A DNA stretch of 64,000 nucleotides from Nocardia alni (GCF_019038435.1 NZ_JAGPOX010000024.1:17708-81707); one strand, 5' to 3'. Positions 52,073 through 62,277 are shown, counted from the stretch's first letter. Numbers and translations: made by a program. Notes: a model not told the origin generated them from the sequence alone.

Positions 52073-53287
52073 ATGAACATGTGGCGACGGTTGCTGCTCG
52101 CGATGGTGTGCGGTGTCGCGGTGGCGAGCATCTATGCCGCGCAACCGGTTCTGGAGCCGATGGGGCGCGATCTCGGCCTGCCTCCCGGACTCACCGGATG
52201 GATCGTCTCGATCGCCCAATTCGGCTATCTGATAGGGCTGGTACTGCTGGTGCCGCTCGGCGATGTGGTGGCCGACAGGCGCCGACTCATCGCCGCGCAC
52301 CTGGCGCTCACCGCGGTGGGCCTGATCCTGACGGCCTCGGCGCCGGCTGCCTGGCTGGCGTTCGCGGGGCTGGCAACGGCCGGACTGTTCGCGGTCGTGG
52401 TGCAGACCACCGTGGCCTACGCCGCGTCGGTCTCCCCGCCCGCCGAACGCGGACGCAACATCGGCGTCGTGACCTCGGGTGTGGTGGTCGGCATCCTCGG
52501 CGCCCGAGTCGTGACCGGCATGATCGCCGACGCGTGGGGATGGCGGAGCATCTACGTCGTGCTCGCGGTGCTGTCCCTCGGGCTGGCGGCCCTGGTCCCC
52601 GCCGTCCTTCCGGTGGAGGAGCGCTCTCGCCGGATCGCGGGATACCGCCGAGCCGTCGTCTCACTCGGCGAATTGTTCCGCCGGCGCACCTTCCTGACGC
52701 GCGGGCTCATCGCATTCTTCTTGTTCGCCTCGTTCGGAACCCTGTGGAACGGATATGCCCTGCCGCTAGCGGGCGCGCCGTGGCATCTGAGCGAGACTCG
52801 GATCGGACTGTTCGGCCTCGCCGGACTCGCCGGCGCAGTCGGCGCGGCACGCGCCGGACGGTGGGCCGATGCAGGACGGGCGCGCCTGGTCAGCGGCCTC
52901 GCCCTCGCCCTGCTCATCGGCTCGTGGGCGGCGATCGCGTACCTGCCGTGGTCCCTCTGGGTGCTCATCGTCGGAATCGTGGCGCTCGACTTCGCGGTCC
53001 AGGCCGTCCATGTGAGCAACCAGCACGTGCTCACCGCCTCATACCCGCAATACCTCAGCAGCGTCATCGGCGGCTACATGACCTTCTACTCCCTCGGCTC
53101 CGCCCTCGGCGCAGCCACCACCACCGCGGTCTTCGCCACCCACGGCTGGGTGGGCTCCAGCTTCCTCGGAGCCGGATTCGCCGCTTGCGCGCTGGCCGTC
53201 TGGGCGACCGACAAGCGAATCCCCCGCAGCGGCGCAAACCTTCACTCCGAGAATCCGGACACGCGCCGGACGCAGGAAGCCATGTAG
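52073..53287 (+). CDS. Major facilitator superfamily exporter
   Basis: 404 residues from ATG 52073, twelve membrane helices. The loop 2-3 motif GDVVADRRRLI and the motif C-like region (GVVVGILGARVVTG) fit the drug:H+ antiporter-like group of arabinose-efflux-type permeases. Probably exports a toxic compound that also releases the HxlR protein. Confidence 0.86.
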   Translation: MNMWRRLLLAMVCGVAVASIYAAQPVLEPMGRDLGLPPGLTGWIVSIAQFGYLIGLVLLVPLGDVVADRRRLIAAHLALTAVGLILTASAPAAWLAFAGLATAGLFAVVVQTTVAYAASVSPPAERGRNIGVVTSGVVVGILGARVVTGMIADAWGWRSIYVVLAVLSLGLAALVPAVLPVEERSRRIAGYRRAVVSLGELFRRRTFLTRGLIAFFLFASFGTLWNGYALPLAGAPWHLSETRIGLFGLAGLAGAVGAARAGRWADAGRARLVSGLALALLIGSWAAIAYLPWSLWVLIVGIVALDFAVQAVHVSNQHVLTASYPQYLSSVIGGYMTFYSLGSALGAATTTAVFATHGWVGSSFLGAGFAACALAVWATDKRIPRSGANLHSENPDTRRTQEAM

Positions 53288-53386
53288 GGCCACACGCCAG
53301 AACCAGACGCGCAGTCGCCGAACACGACGCTCGAAATGGGTGCGGTCGTCAGCTGCACAGAGCTTTGCGGAGCCTCTGATGCTGCG

Positions 53387-55471
53387 TCAGTGTGCCGGCA
53401 TCCGGTCGGCGCCCCAGCTGGCTCGGATGTGCTCCATGACACGCCGCAATTCCTCGTCGTCGACCGATCCCGGATTTCCGGGTTCGAGCGGGTCGGAATG
53501 GAAGATGTAGAGGCGGGAGGCGAACTGCTCGAAAGGCAGCGATGCCTCACCGAACCGTTCGCCGTGCCCGGCGGTGCCCACGACCACTCCGTACCCCCAA
53601 TCCTGACCGCTGTCGTTGTTGGGGTTGTAGAAGTAGACCCGCATGACGCCTTCGGGGTCGAGGGTGACCCGCAGCACGGTGATCGCATGCCAGCCGATGA
53701 AGCGCGCGGCGCTGTCGGTCACCGCGATCCCGGCTGGTTGCGGGTGGATCAGCGGAAGGTTGCCGTTGTGGAACGGGTGGTAGCTCGCGTAGAAGTCCCG
53801 CAGGAAATCGGTGAGGTCGATCAGCTTGCCGGTGGCCACGTCCACGTTGATGTGGAACCCCCGACCGGACCACCAGCCGTGGAACTCCGGGTTCACCCAG
53901 CGGTGCGGATCACCCTCGCGGCCCGCACACCGACGTCCCATCTCCGCGTAGATTCGATCCAGATGCGGGACCACCAGCAACGACACCGGATCCAGGTCCA
54001 TCGGCAGGTGGGTCGCCACGCCGGAGACGCTGTCCCGGGAGGAGATCGGCTGCCCTTCGAAGTGCATGATTATCTCGTCGTCACGGGCAGTCCATACTAC
54101 CGTCTGTAGCAGATAGTCGGGGTCGTTGGACGACCACATCGACAGCGCGCGAGCAGCTTGGCAGGTCGGGTTGTCGCCCTGCCCGACTCCGAGTGGTTGT
54201 CCCAGCACGCACAGCACACCCGACAGCAACCGGGCCCGCGGGTGGGGAGTGGGCCCGAACACCAGTTTCAGACGTTCCCGCGAGTATTCCGACGGGCGCG
54301 TCGAGAGCGCTCTCCACATCGCCGGCGCGACCGGCGGTTGATGCAGGATGCCACGTTCCAGCAGCAGGGCGAGGCCGTATATGCATTGCGCCGTTTCGAT
54401 ATGGACGGCTTCGTCGATCAGGGCGCGGACCAGATCGTGATAGCGCAGCAGGCATTCGATTCCGGTGCTGGACAATCCCAGCGCCTCGCTGATGAGGTAG
54501 TCCTCTTTCGCGAGCAGAAAGCGCAGCAGCACTACGTGATATGGCGAGACCAACCCGGTGTCGTGCATCGATCGGGCGAATCCTGTTGCCTCGAACCGCA
54601 ATGCGCCGTCGTCCATGGTGTCCAGGCGAGCGCGGTAGACCTCGACGCCCGGATCCTCGCGACTGCCGTCGCTGGCGCCGTACAGACTGCTGATCAGCCG
54701 GTCCGCGCCCAGCGCGCTCACGCCCAGGTCGATGTCCGGATTACTGCGGGCGACGGCGATCTGGGTGATCATCTGCTTGATCTCGTCGACCTGGATGGGA
54801 CGCTGGTGCAGGATGCGCCAGATCTCGTCGACCAGGTTTTCCAAGACGCTGTTGTACCCGATCTCTTCGACGATGTGGCGCAACAGGTCTCGCGCCATCC
54901 GAGGTGTCGCCCCCTGTAGAGTGCGTTCGGCCTCGTTCGGGGGCATGAACAACATCCTGAGATTGGCCGCCAGGACCAGGGAGAGATGGTCGCGGGCCTG
55001 CTCGGCGGTGACGAGCGGATGCGTGCGTTCGCCCGTGGCGACCGCGAGCAGCCGCAGATCGCTGACCACCTCCAGGACCGCGGTGTCGGCGTTGTCGCCG
55101 CGCAGCGAACTCGCGCTGAGCGCGGGGACCAGTATGTCCGGCCGCGCCCAGTCGGTGCCGAGAAACAACCCGGCGGTCTCCAGGCGATCAGCCCGGGTAC
55201 GAACCGCCGGAACACCACCCGGGCACGACAGCACCCATCGCAACGCCTCGAAAACCTTCGGCAATTCGGCTTGCTTGCCGGAACCGTGCACCCTGGCAAG
55301 AGATTCGGCGGCGTCATCCAAGATGGCAAGACGCCTGTCCAGTGGTTGGCCGTCTGCGTCGAGTGAACCCACCCCGTGCCTCCGGAATCTCTTCGATGTG
55401 AATGCCGCTTCAACGCTGGACCGAAACAGCTCGCTGGGCCGTTCTACCCGAGTCGGTGAACTCCAAACCAT
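53387..55471 (-). CDS. Large protein with candidate papain-like C-terminal domain
   Basis: 694 residues, no known family named with certainty, no signal or membrane segment. The N-terminal ~400 residues are helical. In the C-terminal part QGDNPTCQAAR places Gln431 six residues before Cys437, the oxyanion Gln/Cys spacing of papain. GWHAITVLRV (His595) is followed by strand YFYNPNND with Asn616/Asn618/Asp620 and then SGQDWG, reminiscent of the papain NSWG end. A Cys-His-Asn protease or transglutaminase-like activity is inferred. It converges with the MFS gene and is followed upstream by the helical-repeat/SWIM pair in the same direction. Confidence 0.6.
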   Translation of the reverse strand: MVWSSPTRVERPSELFRSSVEAAFTSKRFRRHGVGSLDADGQPLDRRLAILDDAAESLARVHGSGKQAELPKVFEALRWVLSCPGGVPAVRTRADRLETAGLFLGTDWARPDILVPALSASSLRGDNADTAVLEVVSDLRLLAVATGERTHPLVTAEQARDHLSLVLAANLRMLFMPPNEAERTLQGATPRMARDLLRHIVEEIGYNSVLENLVDEIWRILHQRPIQVDEIKQMITQIAVARSNPDIDLGVSALGADRLISSLYGASDGSREDPGVEVYRARLDTMDDGALRFEATGFARSMHDTGLVSPYHVVLLRFLLAKEDYLISEALGLSSTGIECLLRYHDLVRALIDEAVHIETAQCIYGLALLLERGILHQPPVAPAMWRALSTRPSEYSRERLKLVFGPTPHPRARLLSGVLCVLGQPLGVGQGDNPTCQAARALSMWSSNDPDYLLQTVVWTARDDEIIMHFEGQPISSRDSVSGVATHLPMDLDPVSLLVVPHLDRIYAEMGRRCAGREGDPHRWVNPEFHGWWSGRGFHINVDVATGKLIDLTDFLRDFYASYHPFHNGNLPLIHPQPAGIAVTDSAARFIGWHAITVLRVTLDPEGVMRVYFYNPNNDSGQDWGYGVVVGTAGHGERFGEASLPFEQFASRLYIFHSDPLEPGNPGSVDDEELRRVMEHIRASWGADRMPAH

Positions 55472-55562
55472 CGCAACCGATTTCGCCGCTACGGCAAACC
55501 CGGAGCCGGGATCGCACCGGCTGTCACGACGTGGCGGTCGAAGTGAAGTTCTTCATGACCTT

Positions 55563-58226
55563 CTAGTGGGCGGCGCGGCTCAGTGCCGCCTCGAGCCGCC
55601 GTGCCTGCTTGATCAGCTGTGATGAGCCCTTGCGTGCCGCCAACTCGTCGACCCCCGGTATCGCGCCACGCGCCCCGGACCGCTCCGCGCAGTCGGCCGC
55701 GAGCGTGAGCAGGGCGCCGCCGGCGGGTGCCGGTTCTTGCGCCATGAGCCCGGGGAGGGCGCCGGAGAGTACCGCCCACACCGTGGCGTACGCGCCGGTG
55801 CGCGCCGCTTCCTGCAGCGCTGCCACGACCCGCTTCGGCTTGAGCCGGCGCAGGCCGGTCAACTCGGCGATATCCCGGCCGAGCCCTTCCGCGTCGAGTT
55901 GTCCGCGCGCGGCCAGCACGAGCATGGCGTCCACCGCGAACAGCTGTTCCTCGACGCGACGTGCCCCGAGCCCGTATGCCACCAGCAGATGGGTCGAGGG
56001 CCCGGCCGGCCCGCCCGACTCGGCCAGCGCGGGCAGTACGGGCACCGCGTGACCGAGGTGGTCGGAGTCGGCCAGGGCCGAGAAGGCCGACAGCATCCGC
56101 GCCGCGATGATCTCCCGATGCTGGGGCAAGACCGCCAGGGCCTGCGCAGAGCATTGTCCGCCGCCCCCGCACTTGCACGGATTACCGATGGGGTCGTGCG
56201 TGCCGAGCAGGGAGCGGAACGGTTCGGGATAGTCCTCATGTCCGGGAAGGGCATCGGTGCGCACGAGGACACCGGTGCGGGGGAGCGACTCGGTGTCCCG
56301 GGAGAGGACGGGATCGGGCAGGCCGTCCGTGGCGAGCCAGGCGGCCAGTCGTCGCCCTGCCGGGGAGGTGAGCCGGTCCGCCGTGACCCGTGCTTCGGGC
56401 GGCGCCTGCCGGTCCAGCCGCAGCAGGGCCTGGTCGAGGTCCGCCGGGGCGGGCTCGGTGCCCGAGTCCTCGTAGGTGGCGAGCCGGGCCACCAGTTCCG
56501 ACGGGTCGATGGTCCCCGTCGACCAGGTGGGCGTGGCCAGCAGAAACGGCAAAGGGTCCCCCAGCTCCAGCCGCTCCCCGATCTCCGCCGCGCGCCTGAG
56601 GCAGACGGACCAGACCGCCGTGTGCGGGCACTGGTACTCCTGGGAGCGGAAACGCAGAGCTTTTACACCGGATTGGATGCCGAGTGCGCGCGTCTTGTCC
56701 TGTGCGGCCTTGCCCATGACGAACATGAGGACGGCCTCGAGCGCCTGCGCGAAGACGTTGTCGCTCAACCATGAGGCGGGCTGCTGGTAGGCCGCGACGA
56801 CCGGTTCCAGGGCCGCACGCAGCCCCGTCGGGTCGGCGTGGGCGTAGACCACGAGGCTGTTCAGCGCCCGCTCCTCCTGCGCCGGAGTGCCCTTGCCGCG
56901 CAGCAGCGCGACGACCTCCTCGGCGAGCTCGGCGGGGGCGAGCGGTGTGGGATCCAGGCGCTCGGGATCCGGCACGGGCGGCAGCAGGTTCCTCTCCGCG
57001 ACGGGCGGGTCGGCCTTCTCGGCGACCACGCCGCCAGCGAGCGCCTCGATCGCGCGTTCACGCAGGTCGGAGGGGAGCAGCTCGGCGCTCGCCGCCAGTT
57101 CGGCGAGGACGGCGTCGCCGGCGTGCTTGCGGTGGCGGACGGCCAGGGCGAGGGCCTTGTCCTGGAGGCTGTGGTCCTCGTGGCCGAAGACCTCGGCGGC
57201 CAGCGGCAGCAGCTCGTCGGTGAGGGATCGGTCGTGCCTGATCGCCTTGTCGAGCATGGCCAGCTGGGCGCGCACGATCTTCTTCTCGGGCCGGAACAGG
57301 GCCACCCGCGATGCCTCGACCAGGTGCTCGGTTTCCAGACGGCCCGCCTCGTCGAGTGCGGCCAGCGTCTCCTGGGCGCGGGCGGCCGTCAGCGAGTGCC
57401 CGTCGGAGAGCATCCGCACCCAGGTGAGGGTGTGCGCCGCACGCTCGTCCGCGGTCAGGTCCAGGGCGGTCAGCAGGGCGAGGAAGCCCTTCACGATGCC
57501 GAGCCGGCCGCCGCGCAGCAGCCGCGACAGACAGCCCTCGACCAGCATTTCCCGGCTGAGCAGCCCTTCCCGGGCGAGCCCCGCGAGCGCGTCGGGCCAT
57601 CCGAGGTCGGTGTCCTGGAAGTCGGAGCCGGCCTCGTCCACCTCGAAGAGCCGGGGGACGGCCGCTGTCAGGAACGGATCATCCCGCAACCTTTCCATGA
57701 TCGTCTTACCTCGCTCCAGGATGTCGCTCTCCCAGCCGAGGATGAAGGCGTCCGTCATGGGCGGCTCACAGCCGGTGATCAGCGACAGCCGCTTGATCAG
57801 CCCGTACTCCCAGCTGTCGACGGTGCGGCGTTGCGCCAGCCGGCGCGCTACCTCGTCCAGCCACTCGGGGGCGCGATCGCCCATGACGCCGACGGCAGCT
57901 CGGGGATCCTCGCGTGCGGCCCACCACAGATCGCGGCTCGTGAGCCATTGGGTCGCGGCCGCCGCGCCGGTGCAGCATCCCGTCCCTGCGAGCAGCAGGC
58001 CTTGGCGCACCGGCACGTTCCCCTCGCCGCGCCAGAGTTCCGGGGTGTCCTTGCGCCACTGCTCGAGCACCGCCAGCCCCTTGCGACGCTCGGCGTCGCT
58101 CAGGGCGCCGACCAGCGTGGGGATGTCCTGGACGCGGCACTCGCGTACCGCGTCGAGCAGGGCGCGGATGCCTTCGGCGGTCCCGTCGGGGATCCGGTAG
58201 TCCGGGAAGTCGTAGGTGTAGGTCAT
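55563..58226 (-). CDS. Large helical-repeat (HEAT-like) protein paired with SWIM protein
   Basis: 887 residues from ATG 58226, which overlaps the SWIM gene stop (ATGA). Almost entirely alpha-helical with repeating Leu/Ala-rich helices. One Cys cluster, NPCKCGGGGQC at about residue 690, may bind metal. Related proteins in Streptomyces lie next to SWIM, MoxR-type AAA and von Willebrand A genes in systems thought to act in conflict or protein remodelling (general knowledge, not checked). The AAA and vWA genes are missing here. Sequence composition is Streptomyces-like. Confidence 0.65.
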   Translation of the reverse strand: MTYTYDFPDYRIPDGTAEGIRALLDAVRECRVQDIPTLVGALSDAERRKGLAVLEQWRKDTPELWRGEGNVPVRQGLLLAGTGCCTGAAAATQWLTSRDLWWAAREDPRAAVGVMGDRAPEWLDEVARRLAQRRTVDSWEYGLIKRLSLITGCEPPMTDAFILGWESDILERGKTIMERLRDDPFLTAAVPRLFEVDEAGSDFQDTDLGWPDALAGLAREGLLSREMLVEGCLSRLLRGGRLGIVKGFLALLTALDLTADERAAHTLTWVRMLSDGHSLTAARAQETLAALDEAGRLETEHLVEASRVALFRPEKKIVRAQLAMLDKAIRHDRSLTDELLPLAAEVFGHEDHSLQDKALALAVRHRKHAGDAVLAELAASAELLPSDLRERAIEALAGGVVAEKADPPVAERNLLPPVPDPERLDPTPLAPAELAEEVVALLRGKGTPAQEERALNSLVVYAHADPTGLRAALEPVVAAYQQPASWLSDNVFAQALEAVLMFVMGKAAQDKTRALGIQSGVKALRFRSQEYQCPHTAVWSVCLRRAAEIGERLELGDPLPFLLATPTWSTGTIDPSELVARLATYEDSGTEPAPADLDQALLRLDRQAPPEARVTADRLTSPAGRRLAAWLATDGLPDPVLSRDTESLPRTGVLVRTDALPGHEDYPEPFRSLLGTHDPIGNPCKCGGGGQCSAQALAVLPQHREIIAARMLSAFSALADSDHLGHAVPVLPALAESGGPAGPSTHLLVAYGLGARRVEEQLFAVDAMLVLAARGQLDAEGLGRDIAELTGLRRLKPKRVVAALQEAARTGAYATVWAVLSGALPGLMAQEPAPAGGALLTLAADCAERSGARGAIPGVDELAARKGSSQLIKQARRLEAALSRAAH

Positions 58227-59647
58227 CGGGTGGCTCCGGTGGCAGTGTCGGTGTTGTCCTGGGCGGTGGTGCTCGTACAGGGGGTGGCCGCGCGGCGGGC
58301 GATTCGGACGGCGAGGGCGTGCTTGCACGGACCGCGTCCGCCGCGGTACTCGGCCCACCAGCGGCAGGTGCAGCTCAGCCGTCCTCCGGTGGATCTGACC
58401 CGGTGGCTGTGGTCCCCGACGGTGACGATGGCCGTCTCGCCGTCCAGGCGCACCGCGCCCGCCTCGACGAGGGCGCGGGCGGCGCGCAGCCGGGGATTGT
58501 CTCGCTCGGCCTGTCCGGTGTCGTACGGCAGCTCCCGATGGAAGTAGGCCGCCTCGGCCGTGTCGTAGCCGATGCGCCCGGCTGTGCCGAGGCGGGTGAG
58601 CGCGGCCCGGACCCGCTGTGGGGTCAGCCCGGACTGCGCGGCGAGGTCGGCGATGTCGACGGCGGGGTCCCATGCGAGCAGCACGGACACCAGGTCGGCG
58701 TCATCGGCCGACTCGTCCGCCGCCAGGGCGTCCAGGACGCTGCCCTCGCCGGAGAAGCCTCGTGTCGTGTCCGGGGACAGGGTGAGGGTCAGCCGCATCC
58801 CGGGCAGTCCGATCTCCCACGCGCTCGCCACTGGGCCGCTGCCCGCGGTGACGGCCGGGCCGTAGATCCGCAGCCCCGTCGCATGACGTAACACCCGGGT
58901 CAGCGCGGTCAGCCGCTCGGGCCCGGGCAGGCAGACCGCGCCGGGGACCGGCCGGGTGGTGGCGCGCAGCGAGCGGCCCGCCGGAACGACCCAGCGCACC
59001 GCCTTGGAGGCGCCGCGGGTGGTGCTGGGGCGTGGCAGCGCGCGCAGGAAACCCACGGCCTCGGCTGCCGGGAGTTCGGCGCGCAGGTCGAAGGCGGAAG
59101 CGATCACCTGGGTCTCAGCGAAGCCGCGCAGCCAGCGCCCGGGCAGCGGCACCTTCTTCTCCACCACCGGCCCCTCGAAGGTGGTGACGGTCATCTCGTC
59201 GGGCCCGACCTCCAGGCGCAGCGGATCGCTCGCCCCCACCCGGGCCAGGGCATCCTGGAGCGGGATGTTCACGTCGACGTTGGTCGTGCCGTGGCCGATA
59301 TCGTCGCCGTCGAGGGCCTCGCCCAGCATGTCGAGCCGCGCGTACACCCCGCAGCAAGCCGAGAACGACTCGAACCTCAGCCGGTCCCCATCCCCGGTGA
59401 CCACCGGGTCCCATGAGTAGTCCAGTTGCATCTGGTAGTAGCGGGCGGCGGCGATGTCCGCGACACACAACAGTCCGGCGGCGGCGACCTGGGGGTGGGT
59501 CAGGAAGCCGCGGAAGAAGCGCGGATGGGCTTCCTGCCCGGCCGGTGTGGCGCCGCCGGAGGTCTCCAAAGCGACTCTCCGCCCTTCTGCCGTGCTGTAC
59601 ACGGCAGAAGGGCGGAGATAGGTGTATGTCTGGGCCGAACTCGTCAT
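58223..59647 (-). CDS. SWIM zinc-finger family protein
   Basis: 474 residues from ATG 59647; an in-frame ATG at 59677 is less likely. The C-terminal SWIM finger is CTCRWWAEYRGGRGPCKH (CxC, 12 residues, CxH) at about 425-442. A winged-helix-like segment (SGLTPQRVRAALTRLG) precedes it. SWIM domains bind nucleic acid or proteins. The first ~25 codons contain a perfect 19-bp inverted repeat. Translationally coupled to the 887-residue partner, so the two probably work as a complex. Confidence 0.8.
   Translation of the reverse strand: MTSSAQTYTYLRPSAVYSTAEGRRVALETSGGATPAGQEAHPRFFRGFLTHPQVAAAGLLCVADIAAARYYQMQLDYSWDPVVTGDGDRLRFESFSACCGVYARLDMLGEALDGDDIGHGTTNVDVNIPLQDALARVGASDPLRLEVGPDEMTVTTFEGPVVEKKVPLPGRWLRGFAETQVIASAFDLRAELPAAEAVGFLRALPRPSTTRGASKAVRWVVPAGRSLRATTRPVPGAVCLPGPERLTALTRVLRHATGLRIYGPAVTAGSGPVASAWEIGLPGMRLTLTLSPDTTRGFSGEGSVLDALAADESADDADLVSVLLAWDPAVDIADLAAQSGLTPQRVRAALTRLGTAGRIGYDTAEAAYFHRELPYDTGQAERDNPRLRAARALVEAGAVRLDGETAIVTVGDHSHRVRSTGGRLSCTCRWWAEYRGGRGPCKHALAVRIARRAATPCTSTTAQDNTDTATGATR
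59576..59618. repeat. Perfect 19-bp inverted repeat inside the SWIM gene 5' end
   Basis: Left arm 59576-59594 and right arm 59600-59618 are exact complements, with a 5-nt loop (ctgta). In the mRNA it forms a very stable hairpin over codons ~10-24 of the SWIM gene. It could impede translation, stop transcription, or be a protein-binding or recombination site. Confidence 0.85.
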
Positions 59648-60122
59648 GGCCGAGATGCTATGTGCCACCACTGACATGTACGGTAACGCTTCACTGGGGT
59701 GCGGGCCGCGGTTCGGACATCGACATCATGTCGAAGACCTCCCTCCACCGCGCCGACCGGCCCCATCAGCGCCCAGCTCGAATCCGCATGTCGAGCGTGA
59801 AACCAGCTCGCTACCAATGGATTACTCGTATCCGTTGTCGTAAGTCGATGTGCGGCAAATGTTCGGTCCTCGCGATCTGCAAATCGGCCAGCTGTACTAA
59901 CGTATCTCGGCCCGCATACTGACTGGCGGAGAGTGCTGTTCGAGTCCCGCTGCGAACAGCATGGAGCGGTATCGGCCTTGACGGGCGGACTTCGTTGTGG
60001 CGCTCATTGTTTCGGGCACGATGTGTCGTAGTTGTGTCCGCCGTGCGTCATTCGTGTCGTTTCGGGTATGGCTCGCACAGTCGGCGCGTACGTGGCCGCC
60101 GCACGAGGACAGGGCAGAGCGG
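59648..60122. other. Divergent intergenic region, no gene seen
   Basis: 475 bp between the SWIM gene (minus) and the DUF1206 gene (plus). An open frame runs in from 59997 but looks noncoding before the ATG at 60123. Confidence 0.4.
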
Positions 60123-61034
60123 ATGAGCTTCATCGGAAATCGAGGCGGATATCGTCGTCGTTATCGCGACGGTCGTGCGGAACGTGAGCGTCGTGGGGGT
60201 GGGTATCGGCGGTGGGGGCGGCGGAGTGTCGAGCGCAGAGGCGCGGCATCCGGTGGGTTGGAGACCGCTGCGCGGCTCGGATTCGTCGCGCGGGGGATCA
60301 CGTACATCGTGGTCGGCGTGATCGGGGTCATGCTGGCGCTCGGCATCGCCCGGCACGAGCCCGAGCGAGCCGGGGCGCTGGAGGCCATCGCCACCAAGCC
60401 GCTGGGGTATCTGCTGTTGTGGATTCTGGTCATCGGGTTCGGCGCGCTGGCGGTGTGGCGTCTGGTGCAGGCCGCCTCGGGCCGGGCGTATCGGTCCGGT
60501 CGCGATCGACTCTTCGCGCTCGGCGCCGGAATCGGTTATGCCATCATCTTTTTCAGTACACTAATGTTCGTCGTGCACGGCCGGGCACCGGCCTCCGGCG
60601 ATGCCACCGCCCGGGATCTGACCGCTCGGATATTGAGCCTGAGCGGAGGCCGGGTGATTCTCGTGTTGATCGGTCTGGCCATCGCTGCCGCCGGCATCGT
60701 GACGACACTGCGTGGTCTGCGGATCGAGTTCGTCGAGGATCTGCGGATGGGCTGGATGCGGCGCTCCACCCAGGACATGGTGGTGCTGCTCGGTCGCGTA
60801 GGTTACATCGCGCGTGGTCTGGTGGTCATCGGCATCGGAATCGCGGCCTTGTACGCGGCCGCCGACTACAACCCGGCCGACGCGAAGGGAGTCGACGGGG
60901 TGCTTCGCGAATTCGCCCAAACCGTCTTCGGCCCATGGCTTCTCATTCTGGTCGCCCTGGGATTGGTTGCCTTCGGGGTGTTCTCGTTCCTCGAGGCGCG
61001 GTGGCGACGAACCTACGGCGGCATCCCCGTGTGA
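60123..61034 (+). CDS. DUF1206 integral membrane protein
   Basis: 303 residues from ATG 60123. An Arg/Gly-rich cytoplasmic N-terminus (about 40 residues) precedes six membrane helices arranged as three pairs, each starting with a variant of LGFVARGITYIVVGVIG or LGRVGYIARGLVVIGIG. This is the DUF1206 repeat. Function unknown; the family is common in mycolata and other actinomycetes. Confidence 0.85.
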   Translation: MSFIGNRGGYRRRYRDGRAERERRGGGYRRWGRRSVERRGAASGGLETAARLGFVARGITYIVVGVIGVMLALGIARHEPERAGALEAIATKPLGYLLLWILVIGFGALAVWRLVQAASGRAYRSGRDRLFALGAGIGYAIIFFSTLMFVVHGRAPASGDATARDLTARILSLSGGRVILVLIGLAIAAAGIVTTLRGLRIEFVEDLRMGWMRRSTQDMVVLLGRVGYIARGLVVIGIGIAALYAAADYNPADAKGVDGVLREFAQTVFGPWLLILVALGLVAFGVFSFLEARWRRTYGGIPV

Positions 61035-61074
61035 GACACCCGCGGTGATGTGCCGATCCTCGGCGGGACCCCGG

Positions 61075-62235
61075 TTACCGGCCGGCTCGGCACAGTGCCT
61101 GGGCCAGATCGGCCCACAAATCCTCGACATCCTCCAGGCCGATCGATAGGCGCAGCAATCGGTCGCCGATTCCGGTGGCGGCTCGGATCTGTGGGTCCAT
61201 GATGTGGTGCGACAGTGACGCGGGATGCTGGATCAGGCTGTCGACGCTGCCCAGGCTCACCGCCGGTGTGAACACCCGCACCGCCGCGACGACTGCGTGC
61301 GGGTCACCCGCGACCTCGATCGACACGATCGCTCCACCGCCGCTCATCTGGCCTCGGGGGCGGTCGGCCGTCCGGCCCGGGTAGTAGACCCGCGACACGG
61401 CCGGGTGGGTGGCGAGGCGGTCGGCGAGTTCGGCCGCTGTCGCCGCGGCGGCAGCCATCCGCACAGGCAGGGTGGCCAGGCCCCGCAGCAGCAGGTAGCC
61501 CGCCAGCGGATGCAACAACCCGCCCGTGGCGAAACGAATCTGCCGCAGGGTGCGAGCGTATTCCTCGGTGCACGCCACCACTCCGGCCATGACATCCCCG
61601 TGTCCGCCGAGGAACTTCGTGGCGCTGTGCAGCACGATCCGGGCGCCCCACTCGATCGGCCGCTGCGCGACCGGGGTGGCGAACGTGTTGTCCACCAGCA
61701 GCGGCACCTCGCCACATGCCTCGGTGAGCCGCCGCAGATCGACCTCGGTGAGCGTCGGGTTGGCCGGTGACTCGACGATCAACAGCCCGGTATCGGGCCG
61801 CACCGCCGCCGCGACCTCGTCCGGCGCCGCCCAGGTCACGGTCGTGCCCAGCAGTCCGGAGGCGAGCAGGTGGTCGCTGGTGCCGTACAGCGGCCGGATC
61901 GCGATCACATGGGGGCGCCCGGCCGCCACCGCCGCCAGCAAGCACGCCGACAACGCGGCCATACCGCTGCCGAACGCGACCGCGGCCTCGGCGCCCTCCA
62001 ATTCGGCCAGCGCGGTCTCGAAGCGGGCGACGGTGGGGTTGCCCACCCGGCCGTAGACGGGCGGACCGTCGTCCAGCGCGCCTGTCCCGAGGACATCGAG
62101 CCGGGCGGCTTCGGCGCGGCTGTCGCGGGAGGGGTAGGTGGTGGACAGGTCCAGCGGCACGGCGTGCACACCGAGATCGGTCAGATCGTCCCGGCCGGCG
62201 TGCACCGCCCGGGTGCGTTGCGAGTATGTCGACAT
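61075..62235 (-). CDS. Methionine gamma-lyase/cystathionine gamma-lyase-like PLP enzyme
   Basis: 386 residues from ATG 62235; GTG 62244 is an alternative. PLP Lys207 in [13 protein letters not shown], Asp182 (VDNTFATP) and YGRVGNPT (Tyr61, Arg63) are the Cys/Met-metabolism class markers. The divergent Lrp-type regulator is typical of methionine gamma-lyase units, giving 2-oxobutyrate, methanethiol and ammonia. Cystathionine lyase or synthase activity cannot be excluded. Confidence 0.85.
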   Translation of the reverse strand: MSTYSQRTRAVHAGRDDLTDLGVHAVPLDLSTTYPSRDSRAEAARLDVLGTGALDDGPPVYGRVGNPTVARFETALAELEGAEAAVAFGSGMAALSACLLAAVAAGRPHVIAIRPLYGTSDHLLASGLLGTTVTWAAPDEVAAAVRPDTGLLIVESPANPTLTEVDLRRLTEACGEVPLLVDNTFATPVAQRPIEWGARIVLHSATKFLGGHGDVMAGVVACTEEYARTLRQIRFATGGLLHPLAGYLLLRGLATLPVRMAAAAATAAELADRLATHPAVSRVYYPGRTADRPRGQMSGGGAIVSIEVAGDPHAVVAAVRVFTPAVSLGSVDSLIQHPASLSHHIMDPQIRAATGIGDRLLRLSIGLEDVEDLWADLAQALCRAGR

Positions 62236-62277
62236 GCCTCTCACCGTGGCAGCGAGTTCGATTTCGCAGAGTATTCG

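Noticed and set aside
56838..58547. 569-codon plus-strand open frame opposite the helical-repeat gene
   Set aside because: Typical high-GC antisense shadow; the minus-strand frame is coupled to the SWIM gene and longer.
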